Below, piece by piece: positions 7,049-15,013 of a stretch of DNA of 64,000 nucleotides. The notes beneath the pieces are model-generated. The model saw nothing but the letters and a program-made list of their open reading frames with translations. It was not told where the DNA came from and made no database searches. Source of the stretch: Verrucomicrobia bacterium LW23 (GTDB lineage Bacteria > Verrucomicrobiota > Verrucomicrobiia > Methylacidiphilales > UBA1321); NCBI GenBank assembly GCA_003054695.1, contig QAZA01000001.1, positions 124,001-188,000 on the forward strand. The letters run 5' to 3'. Position 1 is the stretch's first letter. Every line of letters begins with the position of its first letter. Both the position numbers and the translations under genes were made by a program.

Positions 7049-8926
7049 TCAAGATGCGGGCACTGGTGCTGCACCAACACCCTCGGCCCGGCGCGGCGCC
7101 GCGGCGGCGGCCCCGCCCTCACGCGAGGGCGCCGCTGGCGCAGCTGCGGCCGCCTCGCGTTTCAGCCGCCGCTCCACCTGGTCGGCGTACAGGGACTGCG
7201 GCACAAGCTTCTCGCCCAGGCCCACGCCCTCCACAAAGTCGCTCGAGTCCACCCGGCAGGCTGGCCCGCGCGTGCCAATCACGTAGCCCTCGCCATACTG
7301 ATGCGAGAGCACCAGCACCGCCTTCTCTTTAGAGTAGCGCAGCCCATTGGTGTTCCAGAAGACGCTTTGCGTGGTCGTCAGCCCGTGGATCGGGTTGCCG
7401 CCCCACGGACGGAACAGGCGCGCCTCCAGAAAGTCGCCCTCGCACGTAATGTCGTCCAGCAGGTTGGACATGGAGAGAAACATGTGGAAATCGGCGCCCA
7501 GTTTGGCGTTCTTGCTGTAAAAGCGGCTAATCACATTTCCGCTGCTAAACATGGTTCCAAAGCTGTAATTATGACGTCCGCCCTCCGCTTTACAGTCCAG
7601 TACCAGGTTCTCCTGGCCGTGCACTGTAAAGTGATAGCCGTTACCCCCGCCGCCCTTGTACTGCGCGTGTTTCCAGTCGCACCCCTGCAGCGTCACATAC
7701 CGGCTGCGGCTTATGCGCATGCCGTTGGAGAGTATATGCACGTCCGGCGCGTTACCCGCTGGCCCGTAGGAGTTGACACGGTACGCCCAGCAGTTCTCCG
7801 CAAAGGCAAACTGTATGGCGGTGGACCCGTGCACCTCGTAGCCCGCGGTGCCCTTTACATCAAAGTCGTTCTCCTCAAATCCGGTGCCTGGGTGTTGCTT
7901 CATGCCCACGGAGAAGTCACGCAACCCGCTCTCGCTGATCATCTTGCCGGGAATCTTCACCACCCGTGCCATGTCATCCGTCTTCATGCGAAACCGCGTT
8001 GGCGCATCCAGCCGAATCGTTTTCGCCGCCGTATCCACAGACGTTACGCGCCGGCAAAACATCAGCGTGCGGTTGGGCGAAAGGGCTCCGGCGGGCTGCC
8101 ACTTGCCAGTCATGCCCAGCTCGTCAATAAAGCGCTGCGTTAAATCGCTGCGCAATATCACAATATCGCCGGTCGAGAAGATCGACGCGTCGGCCACCGG
8201 TACCGTGTCGGACTGGTTCGGCAAATCGGCCGTTATCGGCGTGGACGGGATGGGCGCCTTCTCCGCGCCCCACTCGGCGGCGTAGGGGGGGCGGACCTGC
8301 ACGAGCGTTTTGCCGCGGAGATCGACAACATCCGTAAACAGGAACGACTTGTCCGTGCCCTCTCCCGCCAACACCACGCGATCGCCGTTAAGCTGAAGCG
8401 CCACGTTCTTCCCCGGGGGCGGCCCGATCCGGTACGTCCCGGCGGGGATCAGCACCGTGGCGTAGAGGGCTGTGTTGCCTGCTGTTGCCTTGGCCGCGTC
8501 GTCCAGCGCCTGCTGAATCCCCGCTGTCGAATCCTTCCCGCCCGTGGGGTCCGCAGCGTACTTGGCGTCCGTTATGCTGATGATGAGCGTGTTGCTTTTT
8601 GTTGTCTCACTACCGCTCTGCCTCGGCGGAATCGGCTTCTCGCCGCGATGGTAGCCCGCGTAGGAGAAATCGTGCAGGAAATGGCCCCTGGCATCCGCAA
8701 AGCCGGGTTTCCAGTCCTCCGGATAAAGCGCTGAGCGCCAGGGCTTTGCGTCTGCGATCACGTTCGCCGGCGGTGGCTCGATAATCTGCTTGCCCTGCTG
8801 CAGGTTGGCGGGCAGCGGTTCCTTCTTCTGCTGCTGCGCGTTCACAACGACAGGCCCCCCCGGCGCCGCGATAACCGCCGCCGCCACAACCGCATAACAC
8901 AATGGAGCATAGATGGAGCGTAACAT
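7049..8926 (-). CDS. Secreted right-handed beta-helix protein, pectate-lyase superfamily type
   Basis: A predicted exported protein of 625 residues. I chose the Met at 8926 because it begins a signal peptide (MLRSIYAPLCYAVVAAAVIAA) with a plausible cleavage site near VVVNAQ. A longer ORF from 9010 would bury it. The N-terminal catalytic-fold signature is the ITDAKYAADPTGGKDSTAGIQ stretch, followed by VLIPAGTYRI. This is the standard start of the pectate_lyase_3 / GDSL-free beta-helix fold used by glycosidases, lyases and phage-tail-like depolymerases. Repeated short strand segments (NGMRISRSRYVTLQGCDW, NLVLDCKAEGG) fit beta-helix coils. The final ~40 residues are Ala/Pro low complexity. Likely a polysaccharide-degrading enzyme; substrate unassigned. 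Probably heads an operon with the dehydrogenase downstream. Confidence 0.8.
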   Translation of the reverse strand: MLRSIYAPLCYAVVAAAVIAAPGGPVVVNAQQQKKEPLPANLQQGKQIIEPPPANVIADAKPWRSALYPEDWKPGFADARGHFLHDFSYAGYHRGEKPIPPRQSGSETTKSNTLIISITDAKYAADPTGGKDSTAGIQQALDDAAKATAGNTALYATVLIPAGTYRIGPPPGKNVALQLNGDRVVLAGEGTDKSFLFTDVVDLRGKTLVQVRPPYAAEWGAEKAPIPSTPITADLPNQSDTVPVADASIFSTGDIVILRSDLTQRFIDELGMTGKWQPAGALSPNRTLMFCRRVTSVDTAAKTIRLDAPTRFRMKTDDMARVVKIPGKMISESGLRDFSVGMKQHPGTGFEENDFDVKGTAGYEVHGSTAIQFAFAENCWAYRVNSYGPAGNAPDVHILSNGMRISRSRYVTLQGCDWKHAQYKGGGGNGYHFTVHGQENLVLDCKAEGGRHNYSFGTMFSSGNVISRFYSKNAKLGADFHMFLSMSNLLDDITCEGDFLEARLFRPWGGNPIHGLTTTQSVFWNTNGLRYSKEKAVLVLSHQYGEGYVIGTRGPACRVDSSDFVEGVGLGEKLVPQSLYADQVERRLKREAAAAAPAAPSREGGAAAAAPRRAEGVGAAPVPAS

Positions 8927-9023
8927 TCGCCCACAATCGTAGCCTTGGCGGATGCCCAGGTAAAGCGCCGCCCCGCGCTTTGGTAGTCTAACTGTTGACC
9001 ATTTTTTCAACTTATTTGCGGCA

Positions 9024-9040
9024 GGGACAGCGGGTGTCCC
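9024..9040. repeat. Dispersed 17-bp palindrome (GGGACA-N5-TGTCCC)
   Basis: A member of the palindrome family that is dense at 29.3-34.8 kb. It lies in the divergent intergenic region upstream of the gene at 9072. Confidence 0.6.
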
Positions 9041-9071
9041 ACCCCCCGTGCAACAATCATTCCATACTTAT

Positions 9072-9398
9072 ATGTGGCTTTTTACCCAACACGGATTCTT
9101 CTCGGTCGTCCGCAAAAAGGAAGGCTGGCACCTGCGCGCCCGCGCCAGGCGGGACCTGCTCAATCTCGGCCTTACCCCCGTCGAGTCGTACAAGGGTTCG
9201 GACTACCCGTGGCGAGTGATTATTACGGAACCCGCTCAGTGGCAGGGGATTATGCTGAAGCTTGCGGAGTCGGTAGACTACCCCAACTTTAAGGGGCGCA
9301 TTGCGGAGACACCCGATCAGCGGCATCGCCTCCATGCGTATCACGAGATATGGGCCTTAATGGAGGGCGACCAGCGGCGCGCCGGCCGCGATAGGTGA
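9072..9398 (+). CDS. Conserved small protein of unknown function (MWxFTxxGFFSVV family)
   Basis: A 108-residue soluble protein from ATG 9072. The N-terminal MWLFTQHGFFSVVRKKEG followed by LRARARRDLLNL is a pattern I recognise from a widespread uncharacterised bacterial family in which the N-terminus is always MW/MF-FT-x-GF-S-V. A GTG at 9048 could add eight residues, but family members begin at this Met. No catalytic motif is evident. It stands alone between the divergent beta-helix gene and the WYL regulator, which is 68 bp downstream on the same strand. Function not known. Confidence 0.75.
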   Translation: MWLFTQHGFFSVVRKKEGWHLRARARRDLLNLGLTPVESYKGSDYPWRVIITEPAQWQGIMLKLAESVDYPNFKGRIAETPDQRHRLHAYHEIWALMEGDQRRAGRDR

Positions 9399-9466
9399 TG
9401 ACACGAAATGCGACAACGTGACGCTTTTCGCTTTCAAACCACGGTTGGGATACTATCATTCCAGCC

Positions 9467-10468
9467 ATGGCGCGCAAATCCGCTTCTTCCAAAGGCTTAT
9501 CGCAATTAACAACGCGCCCGCCCGTGAACAGGATGCAGCGCATCTTTAATTTGCTTCGCGAGGGCGGGTACCCCAATCGCCGACAACTGGCGGAAGAGAT
9601 AGAAGTTACCGTCAAAACGGTGCAGCGCGACATCGACTTTATGCGGGACCAACTAAGCCTGCCTATCGACTATAACTCCGCAAAAGGCGGCTACTACTTT
9701 ACGGAGGATGTTAGCCAGTTTCCCATGCTGGAGCTTACAGAGTCGGAAATTGTCTCTGTGTTTGTAGCACAGCGCGCTGCGGCTCAATATAAAGGCACCC
9801 CGTTTGAACAACCGTTGCGTAGTGCATTTGAGAAGCTGACGTCCAGTCTTAACGGTAAGCTGGCAATGTCATGGACGGACTCGATGATATCGTTCCGCGC
9901 TACAGAACTAACGCCGCTGGATCTTTCTACGTTTCAGGCCGTAAGCAGTGGTGTCAAGCAAAGCCTTGCGATTGATTTTGACTATAAAAAGCTGGGCTCC
10001 CCCGAGTTTCAGAAGCGCCGTATCGAGCCCTACCATCTGGCATGCATTCTCAACCAGTGGTACTGTTTTGGTAATGATGTGGAGCGCAAGGAGATGCGTA
10101 CATTTGTGGTGGCTCGCATGCGCAACGCGGTGCTCACCAACGCAGGCTTCAAACGGCCCGCCAAATTTTCCATCTCCAACCACCTTAAGGACAGCTTCGG
10201 CGTCTTCTCCACCAAAGGGATGCATCAGGTGGTGCTGCAGTTCGATGCCTTTGCAGCGCAACTGGTTAGAGAGTGGGTATGGCACCCCAGCCAGAAGATT
10301 CGCGACCTGCCGGACGGGGCCATGGAGCTCACGCTTTCGCTCAGCAGCCTTACGGAAATCAAGCCGTGGGTGCTGAACTGGGGCGCGCACGTTAAGGTGC
10401 TGGGCCCGGCGGAGCTTGTGGATAAGGTGAAGACGTCCCTTTCCGACGCGCTTAAGCAGTATACATAG
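9467..10468 (+). CDS. WYL-domain transcriptional regulator
   Basis: A 333-residue DNA-binding regulator. The N-terminal winged HTH of the HTH_11/DeoR type spans about residues 20-75 (RMQRIFNLLREGGYPNRRQ, then VTVKTVQRDIDFM). The central WYL ligand-binding domain follows (IEPYHLACILNQWYCFGND, about 190-210, where the WYL motif reads WYC). A C-terminal WCX-type extension comes last (QFDAFAAQLVREWVWHPSQ...LSSLTEIKPWVLNWG). WYL regulators bind nucleic acids or nucleotides through the WYL domain and often control stress or defence genes, but no defence locus is adjacent here. It ends convergently against the DUF3592 gene. Confidence 0.88.
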   Translation: MARKSASSKGLSQLTTRPPVNRMQRIFNLLREGGYPNRRQLAEEIEVTVKTVQRDIDFMRDQLSLPIDYNSAKGGYYFTEDVSQFPMLELTESEIVSVFVAQRAAAQYKGTPFEQPLRSAFEKLTSSLNGKLAMSWTDSMISFRATELTPLDLSTFQAVSSGVKQSLAIDFDYKKLGSPEFQKRRIEPYHLACILNQWYCFGNDVERKEMRTFVVARMRNAVLTNAGFKRPAKFSISNHLKDSFGVFSTKGMHQVVLQFDAFAAQLVREWVWHPSQKIRDLPDGAMELTLSLSSLTEIKPWVLNWGAHVKVLGPAELVDKVKTSLSDALKQYT

Positions 10469-10501
10469 AGGGCAGCGCGCCGGCTTGTAAGGCTCGGTGT
10501 G

Positions 10502-10984
10502 CTAAATAATTCCGAGCACACCAAGCAACCCAAGTATCAAAAGCCCGGCGCCGATGCCCGGCATCAGAATGTCTCCGATGGTCCCTTCCGCAGGCGTCGA
10601 TTCCAGTATCGCCTCGCCCGGCTTGGCGGGGTTATAGTAAACAGGCACAATGGCTCCCTCCGGATAACGGTTGGAGAAAGCATCGGCATCATCGCGGTTG
10701 TTATAAAAGAAGAAGCGGCGAAAGGTGATTTGCTTGCCGGTATAGGCATTGTCGTCTACCTCGTAGCTATATTCCACATGCGGCGTGTACGTATGATAGG
10801 TCTGGCCGGTTTCAGAGCTCTTATTGCGGCCTAACTCAATTTTCGAGCTCAGGATCTTTGCCTGAGCGGTAGGCCACTGCGTGGCAAGCTTGCATTTGCG
10901 ATTGTTGGCCTGCTGGGTAATATACGCTTCAATGCCTATATACAAAAGCCAGATGCCGATTCCAATAAAGAGATAAGGGATCAT
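10502..10984 (-). CDS. DUF3592-like membrane protein
   Basis: A 160-residue protein starting at 10984 (MIPYLFIGIGIWLLYIGIEAYI, a first transmembrane helix). A beta-rich extracytoplasmic segment containing WPTAQAKILSSKIE, YTPHVEYSYEVDDNAYTGKQI and VPVYYNPAKPGEAIL follows, and a second helix ends the protein. The order helix / W-P-x-x-x-G-x-I / Y-x-Y-x-V / V-x-Y-x-P-x-x-P-x-x-A / helix is the usual DUF3592 layout. Function unknown. The longer ORF up to 11185 lacks family support and was not used. Its stop codon lies within a hairpin (10496-10503 with 10515-10522) shared with the convergent WYL gene. Confidence 0.75.
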   Translation of the reverse strand: MIPYLFIGIGIWLLYIGIEAYITQQANNRKCKLATQWPTAQAKILSSKIELGRNKSSETGQTYHTYTPHVEYSYEVDDNAYTGKQITFRRFFFYNNRDDADAFSNRYPEGAIVPVYYNPAKPGEAILESTPAEGTIGDILMPGIGAGLLILGLLGVLGII

Positions 10985-11242
10985 ACTCACCACCCGCCAC
11001 AAAAAGGTTGCTGCAGTAGTAAGAGCAAGGTGCGACAGCTCTGGGCAGGGATTTAATTCGGACGAGGCAACGTTCGTCAATGGGAAAGTACAGGTATGGT
11101 GCACATTTTGTGGCACCTGCTTAAGTTGTGCTAATGGGCGCGTCTCCGGCTGGCCGGCGCTTCCTCGGGTGGGAGGAGCTTGCATGCGCCTGTCGCCGCT
11201 TTTTCATTCGCGCCGCGCAAAAGTGCCGATATAATGCGCATC

Positions 11243-12370
11243 ATGACGACAGCCGAACTTGCCAGCCCCGCAGAGACACTCAACGCCCGTATCCTCGCCG
11301 TTTCGGAGGACCAGATCGCCGGGTTTGTGCGCGATCCCATGGGTGAAATCGCGAGGAAATGCGAGCTGGACGTCGAGGTGGTGATGGAGCGCATCCGTGG
11401 AATGTTGCGGGCCGGAACGATTCGGCGCGTGCGGCAAACCCTTATGGCTACGGATCTTGCGCCGGGCGCGCTTGTAGCGTGGAAGGTGCCGGCCGGCAGT
11501 CTGGACGCCGGGTTTGATTACCTCTTTCGCCAGGATCCGTTCTCCGGCCACGTGGTGGTGCGCAGCACGGACGGCGAGACGGCCGGGCACCAGTACCGGC
11601 TCTGGACCACGCTGAAAGTGCCGCAGGGCTACTCGATGGAGAAGCATGCCGACTACCTGGCGCAACAGATTGGCGCTGAGCACTATAGGCTGATGCCCGC
11701 GAAAGGGATTTTTGCTCTGGGTGTAGGCCACGTGCGCCGCAAAAGCATGGAGCCCGGCGCCCGCTCGGAGGCCGCCGCGCAGATGCATAAAGTTGAGGTG
11801 ACGAAACTTACGGACCTGGACTGGCGCGTGCTGGTGGCCCTGAAACGCGAGTTTGAGCCGGAGGAAATCACCGCCAACCTGTGGGCCGCGCGGGCTGAGG
11901 AGGCGGGGTTGCCGCTGCCGGTCTTTTTTGAGGTGGCGGAGAATCTGAACGAGCGCCGAGTGATCGGGCGTTTTTCGACGTTTCTGGAGCACGTGAAGCC
12001 GTTGCAGACGGGGGAGCGGGTAACCAAATTCAACGCGCTGTTTCATTGGGCGGTGCCCAAGGGCCGTGAGATTGAGGCTGGCCAGGAGGCGGGGCGCCAC
12101 CATATTTTGACGCATTGTTACTGGCGCGAAGGCGGCCCGGACTTTAAAGACGTGAACATTATGGCAGTAGCTCACGGCACCGATAAAGACCGCGTGCGCG
12201 AGCACAAAGCGGCCATCGACAAGCATCTGGAAGAAGCGGGCATCCCCTTCAGCTACACCAATGTCTTCTGGGGCGGCCGCAGTGAAATCAAGCCTTCGGA
12301 GATTGCGCCGCAGGCCTATCGCGATTGGTGTGTGAAGGTTGGCATTGACCCGGAGACGATGCGCGCCTGA
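11243..12370 (+). CDS. Fused two-domain AsnC/Lrp-like protein resembling siroheme decarboxylase AhbA-AhbB
   Basis: 375 residues with two tandem halves, each an AsnC-like winged HTH plus an AsnC-like alpha/beta domain. The first HTH is near residues 15-65 (MGEIARKCELDVEVVMERI...GTIRRVRQTLMATDLAPGALVAW). The second begins near 190 (LTDLDWRVLVAL...). The GxIRR and N-A-x-x-x-W motifs, together with the HCY motif and the xMAVAHG strand in the second half (ILTHCYWREGG, NIMAVAHG), are features of AhbA/AhbB and NirDLGH proteins. These decarboxylate siroheme to didecarboxysiroheme in alternative haem or haem d1 synthesis. In most organisms the two are separate ~150-residue proteins. No other haem gene is adjacent, so a regulatory role is possible instead. 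The start at 11243 was preferred over 11234 and 11180. Confidence 0.7.
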   Translation: MTTAELASPAETLNARILAVSEDQIAGFVRDPMGEIARKCELDVEVVMERIRGMLRAGTIRRVRQTLMATDLAPGALVAWKVPAGSLDAGFDYLFRQDPFSGHVVVRSTDGETAGHQYRLWTTLKVPQGYSMEKHADYLAQQIGAEHYRLMPAKGIFALGVGHVRRKSMEPGARSEAAAQMHKVEVTKLTDLDWRVLVALKREFEPEEITANLWAARAEEAGLPLPVFFEVAENLNERRVIGRFSTFLEHVKPLQTGERVTKFNALFHWAVPKGREIEAGQEAGRHHILTHCYWREGGPDFKDVNIMAVAHGTDKDRVREHKAAIDKHLEEAGIPFSYTNVFWGGRSEIKPSEIAPQAYRDWCVKVGIDPETMRA

Positions 12371-12399
12371 TCGCCTTTATTCCTCCCCCCGCTGCCGCC

Positions 12400-13671
12400 A
12401 TGCAACGCGTTGCGCTAAGCCTTTTGCTTGCAGTGCTTTGCGTTTACGCGCACGTAGGCGTCGCATGGTCTGCGCCGGGCGAGGGGGAGCTGCAGCCGTT
12501 TGGCCGGGGCTGGAAGTACTCGCGAAGCGGCCTGCCGAAGGAGGCATCGCTGGTTCTCTTTGGGGGAGAATGGCTTCCGCAGGCGGCGGATGGCAAACCT
12601 CCGCAAGGTAACAGCGTGTTGCCTGCAGGGGGGATTTTTCGGCCGGCGCCGAAGCCGGAACTGGTGATAGGAGAGCCTGGCCGGGGCGCTGTTCCCGCAG
12701 AGTTGTATCGTGTAGGGAAACAGGCTGCTTCCCCCGCTCTTGCCCTTGCGGGTACAACCGCGGCCGCTGCGGATGCGGAGCGCGTCGTATGCCAGGCGTT
12801 TTGGGCGGAGCCGCTGACGGGGCCGGCGAGCGCGCCGCGGCATGGGTGGCTGAGTAAGGCGCGACTTCTGGAACTGCGTGGCAGCGTGGTGGTTACGATC
12901 AAAGGGCAGAAGCGCCGCAACGCGGAAGATATGGAGATTACGGACGAGACGGTGATCCGGACGGGCGACGGCTCGTGCGTGATTCTTGCGCGAGAGCAGG
13001 GGATGTCGATTCGCCTGATGCCGATGACGGAGGTGACGGTGGGGGATGCGACGTATCGCGGCAGTGGACGCGTGCCGGCGTTAAGCGTGCAGTTAAAGCG
13101 CGGAACCGTGTTTGCCAAGGCCGCGCCGCCCCGGTCCGTTATGAAGGAGCACAAGGGCGTGGAAGCCTACGCGGCGAGGGTGCTGACCAAAGAAGGCACT
13201 TTTGCGTGCGCGGGCGGCGACATGGCGGTGGTGTGTGAGGATGGGCGCAGCTTTGCGTATGTGCTTCGCGGTAAAGCGGTTATCCAGGGCCGGGACGATT
13301 CTGCAGGCTTTGGGCGGGAGCTTGCGGCGGTGGCCGTCGGGGTGCCGGCGATGGCTTCCATCCCCGCTCTGGACCATCAGGTGCTGACGACGGTATTGCT
13401 GCGGGCCGTGGCGGAGGCGGGGATGCTGAATGCAAAAGTCAACGCGCTGTTGTATAAGCTGGGCCGCGGCGAAACCCTCGCGCCCGCCGAGGTGGAGTAC
13501 CTGCGACGCTGCCCGCGGCTGGCCGTACAACTGCCGGTTATCGCCGAGGGCGCGCGTGCGCAGGCACCCGTGGCGGAGGCCGATCTGCCCGCGCCGGAGC
13601 TTCCCCCCGCATGGCGGCAGGGGACTGAGGCGCTGGGCGGGCTGCAATCGCGGCCGGCACCAGCAAAGTGA
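12400..13671 (+). CDS. Secreted FecR-domain-like protein
   Basis: 423 residues with an N-terminal signal peptide (MQRVALSLLLAVLCVYAHVGVAWS). A FecR-like beta-rich region spans about 155-310 (LELRGSVVVTIKGQ, TVIRTGDGSCVILAREQGMSIRLMP, LSVQLKRGTVFAK, EAYAARVLTKEGTFACAGGDMAVV). In this family the domain usually sits outside the inner membrane; classical FecR senses siderophore receptors, but many stand-alone secreted versions have no known role. The N-terminal third is low-similarity Gly/Pro-rich sequence. It lies 29 bp after the AhbAB-like gene and may be co-transcribed. No sigma factor gene is adjacent, so a FecI/FecR type signalling role is not supported. Confidence 0.65.
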   Translation: MQRVALSLLLAVLCVYAHVGVAWSAPGEGELQPFGRGWKYSRSGLPKEASLVLFGGEWLPQAADGKPPQGNSVLPAGGIFRPAPKPELVIGEPGRGAVPAELYRVGKQAASPALALAGTTAAAADAERVVCQAFWAEPLTGPASAPRHGWLSKARLLELRGSVVVTIKGQKRRNAEDMEITDETVIRTGDGSCVILAREQGMSIRLMPMTEVTVGDATYRGSGRVPALSVQLKRGTVFAKAAPPRSVMKEHKGVEAYAARVLTKEGTFACAGGDMAVVCEDGRSFAYVLRGKAVIQGRDDSAGFGRELAAVAVGVPAMASIPALDHQVLTTVLLRAVAEAGMLNAKVNALLYKLGRGETLAPAEVEYLRRCPRLAVQLPVIAEGARAQAPVAEADLPAPELPPAWRQGTEALGGLQSRPAPAK

Positions 13672-13730
13672 GGCGCGATGGGGTATATTATTATCATTAT
13701 TGTTATTTCAATCTTATCCTTATATCTACT

Positions 13731-14126
13731 ATGCCACAATCCGTAGCTACATTTCTGATGTTTGACGGCAGGGCTGAGGAAGCCATGAATATGTATGTTC
13801 AGGCTTTTGAGGGATCCAAAGTGCTGATGGTGGAGTACTACCGAGCTGGCGAGGAAGGAAAGGAAGGCAGCATTAAACGTGCGGAGTTTACGGTGGCCGG
13901 GCACTCGCTTATGTGTATAGACAGCCCGGCCACGCACGCGTTCAGCTTTACGCCGTCCATCTCCCTGTTTGTGAATTGTAGTGACGAAGCGGAGCTGGAG
14001 AATGCGTTTGCCACGCTTTCGCACGGCGGGGAGATCCTGATGCCGCTGGATAATTACGGGTTCAGCCGCCGTTTTGCGTGGGTATCGGACCGGTTTGGCG
14101 TGTCGTGGCAGCTGAATCTCAACTGA
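13731..14126 (+). CDS. PhnB-like VOC (glyoxalase fold) family protein
   Basis: 131 residues starting at ATG 13731 (MPQSVATFLMFDGRAEEAMNMY). The opening F-L-x-F-x-G-x-A-E-E-A-M-x-x-Y, then GSIKRAEFTVAGHSLMCIDS and the C-terminal DRFGVSWQL, define the PhnB / '3-demethylubiquinone-9 3-methyltransferase-like' branch of the vicinal oxygen chelate fold. Members are small homodimeric proteins, often of unknown catalytic role. It lies about 60 bp downstream of the FecR-like gene and just upstream of tRNA-Gln. The AT-rich stretch 13680-13730 probably carries its own promoter. Confidence 0.85.
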   Translation: MPQSVATFLMFDGRAEEAMNMYVQAFEGSKVLMVEYYRAGEEGKEGSIKRAEFTVAGHSLMCIDSPATHAFSFTPSISLFVNCSDEAELENAFATLSHGGEILMPLDNYGFSRRFAWVSDRFGVSWQLNLN

Positions 14127-14141
14127 TCTTGCGAAGACCGC

Positions 14142-14170
14142 TTGACAATCGCAGCGGCCCACGCCATTAT
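14142..14170 (+). promoter_or_regulatory. Sigma-70-type promoter of tRNA-Gln
   Basis: A perfect -35 TTGACA (14142-14147), a 17-bp spacer and a -10 CATTAT (14165-14170) end 12 bp before the tRNA. Confidence 0.75.
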
Positions 14171-14182
14171 CGGCGGTTCCAA

Positions 14183-14253
14183 TACCCGATGGTGTAATGG
14201 TAACACAGCGCCCTTTGGAGGCGTTATTCATGGTTCGAGTCCATGTCGGGTAG
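14183..14253 (+). tRNA. tRNA-Gln (anticodon TTG)
   Basis: The 7-bp acceptor stem TACCCGA pairs with TCGGGTA (14246-14252). The D-arm reads TGGTGTAATGGTAACAC, the anticodon stem GCGCC/GGCGT flanks a CTTTGGA loop, and the T-arm is ATGGTTCGAGTCCAT. The discriminator base is G and CCA is not encoded. A run of T follows immediately (14255-14259), likely part of termination. Confidence 0.95.
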
Positions 14254-14339
14254 CTTTTTGCTGGTGGGGTGCGGAGGTCAAACTTCGCTGCATTTCGGTC
14301 TGGGTTTGCACTTTCTCTCCGGTGCTTCTAAGGTTGGGT

Positions 14340-14843
14340 ATGTCTCAGAAACACTTCGACGCACTCATCGAGCAGTTTGGTGCGGCCATCGGCATTGCCG
14401 ATCTCCCGCAAGACGGGGACTCCTGCAGGCTGCGGTTTGATGACCAGGTAACCGTGCATATTCAATACGAGCCCACGGACGGCTGGGTTGAGATATCGGC
14501 GGACGTGGCGGTGGTTCCGGAGGAAAAGAAAGCGGAGTTTTACGAGAAGTTGCTCAGCGCCAACCTCTTCTGGCTGGGTACGGAGGGTTGCACGCTGGCC
14601 GTGGAGAGTGTCTCCGGCATTGTGGTGCTGCAGACGCGCGAGCGGGTGACGGATCTGCAGTTCGCCACGTTCAGCAGCGTGGTTGAGCAGTTTGTGAACA
14701 CGGCGACGCGTTGGCAAACGGCGCTTTCGGGGGATGTTACGCCGGAGAAAGTGGATGCGGCGCAGGATCTTGCACCAGATGCGATTCGCGAAGCGGAACC
14801 CTCGACTGAGGCGCTGACGCCGGGCACGGCCATTCGCGTGTAA
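14340..14843 (+). CDS. CesT/SycH-like type III secretion chaperone
   Basis: 167 residues, small and acidic. The class I type III secretion chaperone pattern is visible: an N-terminal helix (MSQKHFDALIEQFGAAIGI), a beta sheet (CRLRFDDQVTVHIQYEPTDGWVEISADVAVVPEE), a helix (AEFYEKLLSANLFWLGTEGCTLAVESVSGIVVLQTRERVTDLQ) and a C-terminal helix (FATFSSVVEQFVNTATRW). This matches the CesT/Tir chaperone fold, which binds an effector's N-terminus as a dimer and keeps it secretion-competent. The gene lies 170 bp upstream of, and co-oriented with, a SopB/IpgD-like effector. That is the usual genetic arrangement of a dedicated chaperone and its effector, and it is strong support for both calls. The last ~30 residues are a flexible acidic tail. 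Confidence 0.85.
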   Translation: MSQKHFDALIEQFGAAIGIADLPQDGDSCRLRFDDQVTVHIQYEPTDGWVEISADVAVVPEEKKAEFYEKLLSANLFWLGTEGCTLAVESVSGIVVLQTRERVTDLQFATFSSVVEQFVNTATRWQTALSGDVTPEKVDAAQDLAPDAIREAEPSTEALTPGTAIRV

Positions 14844-14858
14844 TTTTCCAGGGGGGCG

Positions 14859-14888
14859 AAAATCGGACGCGGGCCGGCCGATTTTTTG
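14859..14888 (+). terminator. Terminator or attenuator between chaperone and effector genes
   Basis: An 8-bp stem AAAATCGG/CCGATTTT (14859-14866 with 14878-14885) with a GC-rich loop and trailing Ts. It could reduce read-through from the chaperone into the effector gene. Confidence 0.65.
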
Positions 14889-15013
14889 CATGTGGGGCTG
14901 GTACGGTCCGTTCAATGTCAGGGATGTGGAGCGGTGGCGTAGACAAGGCGAACGAAGAGGCGGGGCCGCACTCCATTTCCCGGAATTTAACTTCAACGAG
15001 AGAGATCACGACT

